The notes under the pieces are model-generated. The model had not been told where the DNA came from and made no database searches. It worked only from the letters and a program-made list of their open reading frames with translations. DNA of 64,000 nucleotides from Datnioides undecimradiatus (Eukaryota; Chordata; Actinopteri; Lobotiformes; Datnioididae). The position numbers and the translations under genes were made by a program. The DNA lies in the NCBI GenBank assembly GCA_008933995.1, contig WARS01000050.1, positions 6,140,574 to 6,204,573 of the forward strand. Direction: 5' to 3'. This document shows, piece after piece, positions 46,516 to 58,047 of this stretch. The number at the start of each line of letters is the position of its first letter. Position 1 is the first letter of the stretch.

Positions 46516-49469
46516 TTACACTCTTGGCCTTGTTTTATAATGAATCAAAATTGACCCACAAATAAATAACATAACACAAAATGCTTTAAAAGTGTTTTCT
46601 TTTTTCTACTTTTTTTGTGTTTATTACACGCACTCCCAGCTCTGTGTTTGTAACACTAAAGGAAGAGCTAAAAAAAAAAGGGTAATCTCTCTTGTCAGGA
46701 TGAAGGTACTGTATTTCTTCACTTTCTCTCTTCTGTTTCCCCGCCCAATTCATCTTCCTCATATCGATTTCTGGCTTTTTACTATTTTTCAGAAGACCAC
46801 AACCACTCAGCCATAACCTTTTGGCCTGTAATGTCTCTATGCCTCACAAGTAGAGAGGTAATTGCTCTTTTTTATACGCACATGCCAACGCAGGGGTTTC
46901 TTTTTGGTAATCCTACAATGAAGCACTTCCACAAAGACACACTTAAGGTCCTCAAGGGTATATAAGTTTCTCACAATTAATGAAATGTAACTTAAGAGAT
47001 AGTAATAAGCTGTTTATACAATAACGAGAATGTGATAAAAATTGTTTGATGCCATGGTAACAGTGTATTTTTTTTCCCCAAATATGTGTTGCACAGCACG
47101 TTGTTTGCAGTTTAGCCTGTAGCAAACTTGGCACAGAGACATAATAAGGCAATGGAGGCACAGATGAGAAAAGTAAAATACGGTATGGTGAATAGTAAAA
47201 CAAATGTTTCCTTCAGGCTTTTGAATGCTTCAAATGGAGTAGCTGTTTGACACATCAGCACATCGTAAATCAATATTTTATAACGAAGCAACCAAATAGG
47301 GATTTTGGCCAGAGGATTGATCGTTCTTTCTTTAATAGCTGGAAGGTTTTCAGTGTAAAGTTGCAACTGTGTTTGCCAGCAAAGCCCAGCAAAGGTTATC
47401 TGCTCAGAAAACAGTGATGCACTTAGCTCAGTATTTCTTAGTCGTACACAGCAGAAAATTTAATTAAAGAGAGACTGTGTCGAGAATGTTGCACAGATAT
47501 AATGACTTATAACATATATGTTATAATGACATAGTCAGTGTTGCCTTAAATAATGGGAAGTAATATACATTGCATTTATATGCCAAGTTTCAGTTATATG
47601 TTTAGTTGAGTGTTCAGCCTCTTCTCTTGCTCATGTCATGACTTAAGAGAGCGGGGTCCGCAGCAATGAAACTTAGTTCATCCAGTTTGCATCCTCATTA
47701 TCTGTATTTCATTTTGTACATTAAATGGATTTTGTTTTCATTGATCTAACAGGCACTGGTTAGCCTATTGTGTTGTCTAAGGTAAACTATACTACACTAT
47801 CTGTGTCCAAGGAAAGTAGTTGTTCCCCAATATTACTGATTACTGTAGAAATATACTGGTGTCACTGCAAAGTTATGTAAAGAATATTTCAGAAAGCAGT
47901 CTTCTGAGTGCTTTAGCATAGTCATGTTGGTGCAAATCTACATTTTAAAACGTCTACTCTCATTCCATCTCAAAAAAATGTATTATATCTGCTGCAGGTA
48001 ATCTGTGACTTTTCCCCCTCTATAATTCATGTCAGTATCTAAAATTCAATATCAGTCATGGAAGGGGAGTCAAAGAGACAGACAGATCCACACTAGGCAG
48101 CAAAACAGGAGGTGAGGGCACATCTTCCTCAGCAGATAATGTTTCAGCCAGAACAAAAACCTGCGGCTATCCCGAGTTGTCTTACTCAATGAATGACAGG
48201 ATCAGGAAGCGGAGGGATGAGGGGAAATTAAGTGAAAGTGAGGTTCCTGGTTTTAAGTTCTGAACTGTCACACACAGTTGGTGCTTGTTATCACAGCAAA
48301 CATCAGTCCTGTCAGTTCAGGAACACGTCTGTTTCTGGCCAAAAGACACAAACCGCAAAATGACTCCAGCGGTCAAACTGAGCTGAAAACAGCTGAAAAG
48401 TCAGCAGACAGCCTGTTCTTTATCTGTAGGAAACAGAGCTATGATATATTATTAAACCCCTTCCTGCAACCAATAAAGGTCAAGGTCGGAGTCACAGTGC
48501 CCTGATTATGTTCCTGAAATAGAAAATAATCCAGAAGTACCAGGAGATGGATGAAATCATGGCTAAGCAGAGTTTTTTTAGAGCAATTAGAGGGATTAGA
48601 AGAGACGAGGAATGATTCAGAGGGGAGATGGTAACATGAGGAGATGGTTTAACAGGATGATGAGAATGACTCTACTGTTCTGAATGGATGGCGAAGGTCA
48701 TTCTGCATATTTGAGAACAGAAACTAAGAATATGATGACATTTGGTTTAAAATGAATATTTTCTTTTTTTTTTGTCAATGTACACTTGACAATATTAAAA
48801 ATACATTTTGATTTATGGAAGAAAAATCTTGCATCATACTCCCCAGACATCCTGATCTATAATTTAATGTTTGTCTTTAATAAAGCCTCTGTAAACCCAC
48901 ACTTTTGAACATCAAATCTCAAACTGAGGTGGTGAAAAACACTGACCTACCACAACCAATCTCTTGCAACATCTTTTACACCATTCATCAGTGTAATTTC
49001 TGCTGTTTACATCTTGGAAAATCATTCATAATTACAGTGATTGATTTTTTTTTTTTCTGAGAATCTGTATGTGATTATATTTTCAGCCAGTTTTTTAATG
49101 GGGGTTTTAAGGCCACACGCTGCATGTTACAGAAAACACGGTGATTACAAAAGATGATTTGCTACCCCATTAAAATTGCACTGTTCCTTCTTGGCTTCTT
49201 TTATTAGTCCACAATGAATCAGAGAATATTTGTTATTACAGTATGCTTAGTTTTCTTTGTCCTCCTTGGAGACATTTAGTGATTCTCATTTTATGGGGAT
49301 ATGAAATCTTCACTTAGGATGAAAGTTGTTATTCTGTTTGCTGCTTCTGCTGAATTTAAAGAAAAATGATGGAAAAAGAACTGCATCAGGCCTGCAACAG
49401 TGTCCAATAGGGACTGGGTCAAGGTTAAATGCTGGACGCCCTCTGATTAGCAGTACAGCAAGTGCAGCT
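46516..49469. other. Non-coding DNA, AT-rich
   Basis: Contains a perfect 20-bp palindrome at 47507-47526 and T runs at about 48764-48773 and 49046-49056. No recognised repeat. The short frames have no motifs. Confidence 0.5.
47507..47526. repeat. Perfect 20-bp AT-rich palindrome
   Basis: TTATAACATATATGTTATAA reads the same on both strands. It is AT-rich, so chance is plausible, but 20 bp without a mismatch is long. Confidence 0.9.
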
Positions 49470-49580
49470 GGGTTTGATGGTTCACTTGAAACCACGGATG
49501 TCAGCCTCAAGGTGGCCCAAGGGGAATGATGTTGGAGATCACCAAAGTCATGAGGATTATAGCTCAATAGGTGTTGAGAA
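49470..49580 (-). repeat. Interspersed repeat family A, copy 4 (reverse orientation, fragment)
   Basis: GGTTCACTTGAAACCACGGA, TGTCAGCCTCAAGGTGGCCC, then GGAGATCACCAAAGTCATGA and GGATTATAGCTCAATAGG follow the reverse of family A ('cactcaaaaccacaaatgtcaacctcatggtggc ... gatcaccaaagtcattagg'). Only the central part is kept. A minus-strand frame of 140 codons (49310-49732) runs across this repeat and is therefore not a gene. Confidence 0.6.
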
Positions 49581-50748
49581 CATGCTGGTGGCACAACAGG
49601 TAAAAAGTCAAGAGAGAAACTATACCCTCTCACGGTGGTGAGAGGGAAAAGGAGATGGACAGAAGCAACCATTATCTCCTTCATCTGGAGGAAGACAGTA
49701 CAGCATGGGGTTTGGGAGCTAACTGGAGCCACACTGACCTGCCTCTGTCGTCGAGGCTTCCTCTCTCAGGGTTTCTGACGAGCTGGGATTGACATCAAGT
49801 GCGAAGGTTGACAAGCTCCAGTTGAAGGCGGTTGTCTCCCCGCTGTCGTCTGTCTGTGGTGCATCCTAAACATCCCAAAGGCTTTACATTGCTGCGACTC
49901 CTCTCCCGCAACTTCTGTTTATCTTTCTTGTTTAAAAGGAGGGTAGTAAGCGAAGGGGCAAAGGACTTAGGAAAAAGTTATTTGGGATGGATTTATAGTT
50001 ACCCATAAACACACAGACAGGAAAACACATCAGCCCCACTAACACATTGTTAGATTGTACTGTACAGTATTTAAATTAGCCTTTTTCTGTGGGTGGAGAG
50101 GTGGCCATAACTGAGAGAAGATGAACCAGCAACATCTCATTTAGGAGGGAGGGTATATTCTGCACACATCTTTCAGCCAACAATTTCTTTTAGACAGCTT
50201 TGTCTTTTTCTGACACTTGCGGCATGATGTATAATGCATGTCCATAGAGATATAAACATATTCTGCAGGCATTATGCCAGTGGCCATGTCCATTATTTTT
50301 GTGTGTGTACATGACTGAGTGTCTCCGGGAAAGTGTGTGCAGGAAAGGTGGGGGCAGTGGATGGTGTTTATATTGCTGAAGATTCTTGCAGCCAACAACA
50401 GAAAAAGCGTGCATGTGCAGAAACAACAATATAAACTTCTCAAAGGTTCTAATTACGAGACAAATGAGCGCAGTTTTCCAAAGTCACTGCACAGACTCCA
50501 TGTCTGACTTTCCCAGCTCCATTCATCTTGGCAAGTCAAGCCAGGGCTGCTTTAAGATGATGTTTATGCAGAGTATACACTGCCTATTATTCAAGCTGCG
50601 CTGGATAAACAGGACGATAGGCTTTAACTCTGCCAACTATGTGTCCTTGCTCCTTAAGTATCATTTCAATGCTACTCACATATAAAATAACAGAGAACCA
50701 GCAGAGGGAAGAATAACAGAAGGCACTGTTGACACTTAACTGTACAGA
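49581..50748. other. Non-coding DNA
   Basis: Unique-looking sequence; short overlapping frames only. No recognised repeat or RNA gene. Confidence 0.5.
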
Positions 50749-51230
50749 CCAGTGATTCCTAACCAGAGGTACTTGTACCTCAAAGGGCACTTATAAAGAT
50801 TGCAGCCTAACATAGGTAATCTTTAAAAAAAGAGAAATTGCAATTTGATTTATAAAAAAAATCCACATTTTGAGTCAACTGAACCACCTGTACACCACAC
50901 TCTACACAAAGAATGCAGGAAAACTTGCAAGTAAGCGTGGAAACTTGTCTAAACCAGGAGTGTTAAATACATTCATGGGATACATTAAGCCCAATTTGAA
51001 GTCTTAAGTGGGCCAGATTAGTCAAACCACTGCAAAAACACCTCTTGTTAGAAAAATTAAATGCAACGTTACCATTATGTCTCAGTTTTCTATATCCAGT
51101 CAGTCTCTCGTCATTAATTAAACTTTACAATTAAGAGATCACTGTGGGTCTAAAAAATCATGCAATGGTAAGTCACATGTACACAATTTCCTTCACTGAA
51201 CAACAATGTAGTCTTTTAATATTTTATGAT
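50749..51230 (+). repeat. Two adjoining interspersed repeat fragments
   Basis: CCAGTGATTCCTAACCAGAG, GTACTTGTACCTCAAAGGGC and AAAGATTGCAGCC at 50749-50810 resemble a fish repeat ('gtggttcccaaccaggggtacttgtaccccaaagggtac'). Further on, AAACCAGGAGTGTTAAATAC at 50951 and ACATTAAGCCCAATTTGAAG, TCTTAAGTGGGCCAGATTAG resemble the end of a common non-autonomous DNA transposon ('caggggtgtcaaactcat ... gcccaatttgacctcaagtgggcc'). Both are diverged. Outer boundary on the right is uncertain. Confidence 0.5.
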
Positions 51231-52639
51231 TTTATTCCCTGAGCACTAAAATGTGCGGTGAACCTCAATCACACCAGCCTCCCATTTACCTCTGTGAAGA
51301 AACAGGAATTGGCCTATTTTTCTGACACGTTTCTCCTCTCTTCTCACAGTAGCCTAAACGTGATCATATGGGCTTGGGACATGCTCATCTACTCTAATTA
51401 GACAGTGCTACCTCCAGTGGGTGAACCAGGAACAGCAGTGCACTTTACTGAAAAACTTGAGAAATTGGACTTAACTTTTGAAAGTTCACTAGGCTGGATT
51501 GGACTCTTTGCTCTTGGTTCGGCCAACAGGCCACATGTTTGTAATAGTTATCTGAAACAAGTAGTGGGTAAAATGGTTGAGATGCATCACTAAAAGTGGT
51601 GAATAAACTGATAAAATAGCTAAATCTAATGGATAAAGGGATGAGAATGATTAGCTAATACTAACAGATGGCAAAGGTAATCCAAAACCTATAGTAAATA
51701 AGATTGGAATCATTGCTGTCGAAATGCAATTGCTCTATTCTGCTGTATCTTGTTATAAGAGTCTCCACAAAATTTCAAATAATCCTTTGATTACATCTGT
51801 CTCATTTTATCCTTCATTTAAAACATGTTTGTGCGCCTCCAGAGCTCAAAATAACCAACAGAAAACATTTTCCTGAAAGTCTCTCATTTCAAAACTGCAC
51901 AGGCAATCAAAATCTAAGTGCCTTAACAGCAAATGATTGCTTGCACAAACAAGATGATTTGAGAATAACAACAGTGGTATTTTAGCAGGTGTGGGGAATA
52001 AACGCACTCTAATTAGGCCAGGACACCAGGAGATTGATGTGGAGACAGTCGAGAGATTCAGCCACCTGTTTGTTTCCTCACCATTTTCTACCTCTGGTCC
52101 TACCGAGCATCCACTCTGCAATCACAGGCAAGGTTAAGATGTTCACCTTAAATAAAAATGAGGAAGTCGACATCACATCGGGCTGTCTTTGGTCATGCCG
52201 TGGTATAGTCCATATTATTTTCATGTAATCACATGTCCTTTGACCTCTCTGGCAATGGAACAGTTCGACTCCAGCAGATGAGCTGAACAAAAGTATGAAA
52301 AACTGGAGAAAAAAAGGAAAGTGAGTGAAGACTGAGACTCAGTGCTACTGCAAGAAGTGGAGTTGTCAAAATTAGCCTTCTTTTCATTGGTGATGGATTG
52401 ATTCTGGCTACCAAATGATATCACTTGAAAATACAGTGAAAGAAAAAAAGTTTGAATGCTAAACAAGCAACATGAAAACATCTTCTTCACGTTGCCTAAC
52501 CTTAACCCAGAAGGCTGACATGCTGTTACGTATGAATGAAATGTCAGCAGTACCGACGCCCTCGCAGGTGACGGTGCACGCGGCAACATTTGAGGGAACG
52601 GGGGGACCAATAATGCAGACAGTGAAAATTAAACTGTCA
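51231..52639. other. Non-coding DNA
   Basis: Unique-looking sequence; a 129-codon minus frame (52221-52610) is Ser/Phe-rich and unrecognised. No gene. Confidence 0.5.
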
Positions 52640-52985
52640 CTCACTTAACACCCTACGATTCATAGTTACACATTTTATGAATAACAATGACAGATTGCTG
52701 CAAGAACATGCCGGAAGATTTGATGGCTCCTGAGTAATGAGAGCGGAGTTTGAACGAGTTAGAGAATCTGTTGGTGCGGCATCATAAATTTTAAGGACAG
52801 AAAATTCCACAGCTTGTGGCGTTTAAATTTCAGATCATGGTACAATCATGATGCAATAAGCTCCTCTCGAGTAAAATGATGTAATTGGATGGCGCGCGCA
52901 TGGCTCTTAAAAAACATAAAAGTTAATTGATTCACACCGATAATATACTGAGTGCCAGTTGATTTGTGCTGTGTTAAGAGGTTGG
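52640..52985. promoter_or_regulatory. Candidate conserved non-coding block
   Basis: Repeat-free sequence with ATGATGTAATTGGATGGCGC near 52877, AAAGTTAATTGATTCACACC near 52918, and CAATCATGATGCAATAAGC near 52843. The composition is even and includes CG dinucleotides (GGCGCGCGC). Texture-based inference only. Confidence 0.25.
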
Positions 52986-53622
52986 AGGTCATTTCTGAGA
53001 GCTTCTTCCTGAAACTTCGAAGTAGCAGGGTTGAGTCACCTCATTAACGGGCCTTACACGCACAGGTTTGACTGCAAAGACGAAACAGGAGAAGGATTTT
53101 ATCCCAGGAACGTCTTGCTTGATGCAGCAATGCTGAATAAATACTGAACTAATGCACCACCCTGGATCCATACAATATTTACATATATTTACCAGTACTG
53201 CAGCCACCATATGCAATGCACATTGCAGTGTGCACAGAATGTATCCGTTAACGTTTTTGCTTTCAGTCAATACTCTCTGTTTTACATCATTATAAGATCA
53301 ATACCGTGTGACAGGTTGATCACTGTCCCTGCTTTTTTGACACTTTACTGAACAATTCTTCGATTAATTAAGTAATACTGTTCACAGGTTATGCATCGTG
53401 AAAATAAGCATTAGTTATCGCTCAGCATTTTAGATTCAGTTACAGCAGGACAGGGGATAAACATTAGTCCATTAGACCAAACACATATATACAGTTCATA
53501 CACTGGACTGCTCTCTCCAGCATGAAAGAGAGCACTAATGACAGGCAGCAACGCGGGATGGATGGAGCGAGCAGTGAATTCAGCCCTGATCCCTCGCCAG
53601 GGCATTCTGGCTGTTTTGCTGA
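52986..53622. other. Non-coding DNA
   Basis: Unique-looking sequence. Nothing recognised. Confidence 0.5.
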
Positions 53623-53719
53623 TTTTTCTCTCTCTCACTCTCTCCCCCTCTCTCTCTCTTCTACTTCCTCTCCCTCTCTCTCTCCTCATGCCTTCCTCCT
53701 CCTCCCCTCACTCCTTTCC
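53623..53719. repeat. Pyrimidine (CT-rich) tract, about 97 bp
   Basis: The plus strand is almost wholly C and T with few interruptions, including TCTCTCTCTCACTCTCTCCC. Frames on both strands (Ser/Leu-rich plus, Arg/Glu-rich minus) are low-complexity artefacts. Confidence 0.93.
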
Positions 53720-53840
53720 ACTATAATTCCCTTGCTACTGTACAGCCACTGCATAGCGCAGTTTAAATCTCTCTCGAATTCTTAAGTGCTTATTACAGAG
53801 TTCAAGAGCTTAGTCGGAGATGAAGCGGGATAGGATTGAG

Positions 53841-53960
53841 TGCGTGTGAATGCGTGTGCATGTGTGTGTGTGTGTTTGTTCACAAGAGGTCACACAAAGG
53901 GAACATGTGCGACATCTGTGTGTTTATCCGTGCACGTGCCTGTGTGCATGTGTGTGTAAA
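53841..53960. repeat. Degenerate TG-rich tract
   Basis: (TG)7 at 53861-53875 sits inside a degenerate TG/GTGC-rich stretch that resumes at about 53918-53957. Confidence 0.8.
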
Positions 53961-54839
53961 CACAAAAAAAAAACAAAAAAAAAACTTCTACAAGCAAAAA
54001 TAAAAAGAGCACTGAGATCAGATGCCTCAAGTCACAATGGCGGGAGGAGACAGTGGAAATAGAGCATTTCTTATTCTCTCCTTATCTTCACTTGAACTCT
54101 ACAAACCCCCCTTTCAGATGCAAATGCGGCACTATTCAAAGAGGAGGTCAACTTTTTTATCCCGTGTTTCGCACTCTGCCCCCCCCAATGAATAAAGATG
54201 GAGTTCAAACATCCACTGCTCTAAACATGTACAACAAACGGAGGTGCGAGCACGTATGAAAGGGGAGAGACATAAAGCGATCGCATGGCTGAAATGACTG
54301 CCAGGATTAAAGACGTCTTCAGCAGACAGCTTTCCTGTTACGGTGTCAGATCACGCACGGCACATTGCTTTAGAGTGAAAGACTAACTCTTCAGAATGAG
54401 ACAGATCTCTTAAACCACCCTTACAGCATCTTCATGAGATCGTCAGTAACAGCCTCAAGAAAACAGGAACTTGGTAAATAAGGCAATTCGCTGGCTAATT
54501 TAGTGTAGTTACTTGCAGCTGCAGTTTGTTAACTCGGAGAGAGGAGAATACAGGTGCTATTTTACACATTTTACTCACAGTTTTGATTGAAAATGCAAAG
54601 TAAAGAGACAAACACCCTGTGACCTGCAGGAAAACCTTGATGCCAAAACTCAAAGGAAAAACATTTAGTAATGCCTGATGAGTTGTAAAGAAAAAAATAC
54701 TACTATTTCACACAATATGCCCAATATGTCATCATTTTCCAATTTTCCACTGGACGTCTGGAGTATGGGACAGATTTTGGATTGATGATTTAATATTGTA
54801 TGCTGCGTGAATGTTAAGCCGCATATGAAGCAAACTAAA
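53961..54839. other. Non-coding DNA
   Basis: Two A runs separated by single C at about 53963-53982, then unique-looking sequence. No gene. Confidence 0.5.
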
Positions 54840-55425
54840 TAACATGAGTAGTATTGATGGTGGTACCTGTTTTATAATGTTGCTTCTTGTAAAAGATTCT
54901 AGTCTTTTATAGTATAGCAGTGCTAAGTCAGCTAATGTTAACTTTTGTTTTTATACTGAACCCTGTTGCTATACATCGTTAGCCTCATGTTGCAACATAG
55001 AGGGACAGTAAAGAGCAACGTTCAGAGCCAATGAAATATTGACCGAAGTAGGATGCCACTAACCATTTGTCATGTTGCTATTTTGGTGTGTATACTGCAG
55101 TGCTAGAGTGCTAGGGTCCTTGTCAGTATGTGTTTGTGATTCCTGCTGCTATATGTAAATGTAATGAATAGACATTCCCTCAAAGGAAACAATATAACTG
55201 GCTCACACCATACAAAGACCACTATAAAGCATCAGTGTTGGAGGGCCACTGGGCAGAGCTCTGAGCTGCGGCCTTTGGTAACTGACCAATTAGAGCAGAC
55301 TGGGCTTTTGGGGATGTGAATAAAGGTGAATAAATGCGCTCTATGAGAAAATAATGTGTTTTTTTGAACATTAAAGCACCCATATAATGGTATGAACCTG
55401 AAAATTAGCAGATTATGCCTTCTTA
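54840..55425 (+). repeat. Interspersed repeat, 'GAACATTAAAGCA' family, near full length
   Basis: AACATAGAGGGACAGTAAAG near 54994, then GTGTTTGTGATTCCTGCTGC near 55130, CTATATGTAAATGTAATGAA, AGGAAACAATATAACTGGCT near 55183, CACTATAAAGCATCAGTG near 55220, GAGCAGACTGGGCTTTTG near 55293, AATAATGTGTTTTTTTGAAC and ATTAAAGCACC near 55350, and GTATGAACCTGAAAATTAGC near 55390 come in the order of a common teleost repeat. About 585 bp are recognisable, making this the best preserved dispersed repeat here. It is non-coding. Confidence 0.7.
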
Positions 55426-58007
55426 AAAAATCTGCCTACTAGTTAACACTTCATATATGGTTTGTTTAATCTTTTTGCAAATGGAAATTTTTGAAAGTTT
55501 CGTATAAGTTAATCAATATTTGCATGAAAGTGGTATCGTGTGCGTGGGTGAGTCACTGCAAAGGAGCCCGAGAGACTCACAAAGCTGAGGGTGGTTTGTT
55601 CTTTCAAACATATGAATTAGGGAGACATAAGCATTAGGATGGCAAACAAAATTAAACACCATGAAAATGTGTTAAGGATAACGGGTGAGGTTACGAACAC
55701 AGATTAAAAAGGAGAAGCCAGATTGAAATGTGAGAAAGGATGAGTATTATTGACGTAAGATGAAGGGAACATGAAGGTAAATATAGATGAAGATGAGACT
55801 GGTAAATAGTTTATATTGATATAGGAATGAATGGTAGAAGAACACACGCTGGGTAAACACAGTGCACAAAGGCAGCCGTTGTTTCTCCTGGCTATTGACT
55901 AAACCAGTGGTACATGCAGGGTTTTTCCTGCTGTCTACTGTTACGTATGAATGAAAAGTTTCAAAAGAAAGCTTGTTTATTTGGTTGCAAAGACTACTGA
56001 ACACTGTAACCACAGTGTACTTACATCTCAATATAAATACAGCTGATAATTATGTGAATGCCAGCATCTTAATTACTGCGGTGTGCCCATTAGTTGACCA
56101 ACTGTAATCCATGTGGTCCCACACACAAAGTGACCAGGTGTGCTTTTGATAAAGCATTCCTGAGAGAACAAAAAATGCTAATCAGCGTGCTAATCAGACC
56201 TATTTAAAGTAAATCATGGCTTAATTAATCTTGAGTGGCTCTGATCAAAAGGGAATGTGGGTGGGTTTTGCACGTCGAAGGCTGCTTTGGTACATAATGT
56301 CTTGACGGAGCAGATCGAAGACAGCGGACAACTGCAGTATTTGAGAAGATGACGGGTGGAAACAAAAATGGAGAAGTGCTGATGAAATGCGATCGTCATC
56401 AAAGAGAGTTCTTCAATGTATTCTCTGCGGTCCCCCGGGATTGTGTATTTGTTATAGTTGCTAATTGTGGAGACAAACTGACGGCTCATTGTAAACATGC
56501 TGATGTTGGAACTGAGCATCCTGCTCTACAGAAAGTAATCAGGCAGTTACAACCAAAAGCAAAACAAATTACTGAGTAATTTCATTCTAAAATATGTCGA
56601 AATATTTCAGAATCACTCCTTTCAAAGAAAAGGTAAATTAATATCACAACCTTAACAAAACCATGCAGTTGATTAAGCTGCATGAAAAGCATTCTGAAGA
56701 TATAAAACCAAAAAGTGATGCCGTATGCTTACTACTGGGTAATTTTTATTCAGGTTTTGCACAGATGAAATGATGCTTTTACAATAATGTTGATAGGTAT
56801 TAATCTTAGAGTTCTTATATAAATGTCAACATATTTAGAGAAAGTTTAATTTACTGTCAGTGAAGTGGCTCCATAAAAATGTATAATATATGCAGTTATC
56901 AATAAGTGTTAGTTGCCCCTGCCAGATGAGTCTTTCTCCCAACATGATTCTTTTGAGCCCGATACAAAAATGGGCATGTATTCTGCTCCACTTTATGTAT
57001 GTGCATGCGTATCTTTAACGAAATTAAAAGCGATATTGAATTGCTGTTTGCATCTTTCAGCATTAATCATCAGTGTGATCAGTATTAAGAAGATCAAATT
57101 CATGTACATTTGAATGTGGGTTTGGTTATGCCTGCTTCAACTACTGTAAAGACCGTTGACAGTTATTGGGTTTGAGAACACATTCGCATGTTATGCCAGG
57201 CTGCACCCATCAGCCACGTCTGTTGAGGTCTACTTGCCTCTAACTTCTTTTTAAAAAATATTTGTACAGCTGTTTGACCGCTGAAACGACAAGTCTACAT
57301 ATTCAAAAGTTTTCAATCACAGTCAGTGATCAAAGAGAAAGGTTAAGCGGGAAGCAAGGCGCATTCTTAACGTGCAAAGACAAAAACAGAAATCCAAATG
57401 TGTTTTTGACATTACTTCAATCTATGATGCATGTTGATATAACTGATGACACTGGTATAAGTTTTATTTGTTTAACACTACAGAAATATTTCTTAAATGT
57501 CTTTCTTTTATTAATTCTTAAATTCATAAAATGCAGCTTATAAAAGCCATACTTGATCCCTTGTTGTGTTGCTGCATGAGAGCAAACGGCTGATCTGGTA
57601 CCTGAAATCTGACAGTCAAGGTTCACATTTTTATGTATTCTTGCCTCCCACGTTCAATAAATGTCAAAAATAATACAATTTAGCTATTAATATATTCATT
57701 ATTAAAATATTCATTATTCAAGAAGTACAAAAAGCTTCACTTGTAATGAAGCAAAACTTTCCTGCCATTGTTTGAGGCACAAAGCAGGTCAACACACTGC
57801 TGAGAGCTGATTGTGAACCTCTTAAACTAAATAGCAGCTGATGATGAATGCGACCTCTGCACAGACCCCTCTGCTGACCTAGAATTACCAACAACACTGG
57901 ACTGCATCTGCAAAATTAGGGGGTTTTGTATTTTAACAGCAGGTAAGTGTCTCGTCTCGTCAGCTCGTAATTCATTTCAAAAAGAAATATCTATCTTAAG
58001 ATTAAAA
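55426..58007. other. Non-coding DNA, AT-rich
   Basis: Contains three plus-strand frames of 66-93 codons at 56349-57543 without family resemblance. A direct repeat TGCTAATCAG occurs twice at about 56175-56200. The frames in 56.3-57.5 kb could be a decayed coding relic but nothing recognisable remains. Confidence 0.45.
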
Positions 58008-58047
58008 TGTACTACATTTTAACTATCTTAAGTTAAAATGTAGTACA
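58008..58047. repeat. Perfect inverted repeat, 17-bp arms, 6-bp loop
   Basis: Left arm TGTACTACATTTTAACT (58008-58024) and right arm AGTTAAAATGTAGTACA (58031-58047) are exact reverse complements, separated by ATCTTA. The phrase CTATCTTAAG also occurs both before and within the structure, suggesting a local inverted duplication. It could extrude as a hairpin. No conserved RNA family is recognised. Confidence 0.93.

Noticed and set aside
49310..49732. A 140-codon minus-strand frame
   Set aside because: It crosses a fragment of dispersed repeat family A at 49470-49580, so it is not a gene.
53411..53785. Arg/Glu-rich and Ser/Leu-rich frames on opposite strands
   Set aside because: Both are translations of the CT-rich tract at 53623-53719.
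56349..57543. Three plus-strand frames suggesting a decayed transposase
   Set aside because: No catalytic motif, zinc finger or terminal repeats could be recognised; only weak suspicion remains.
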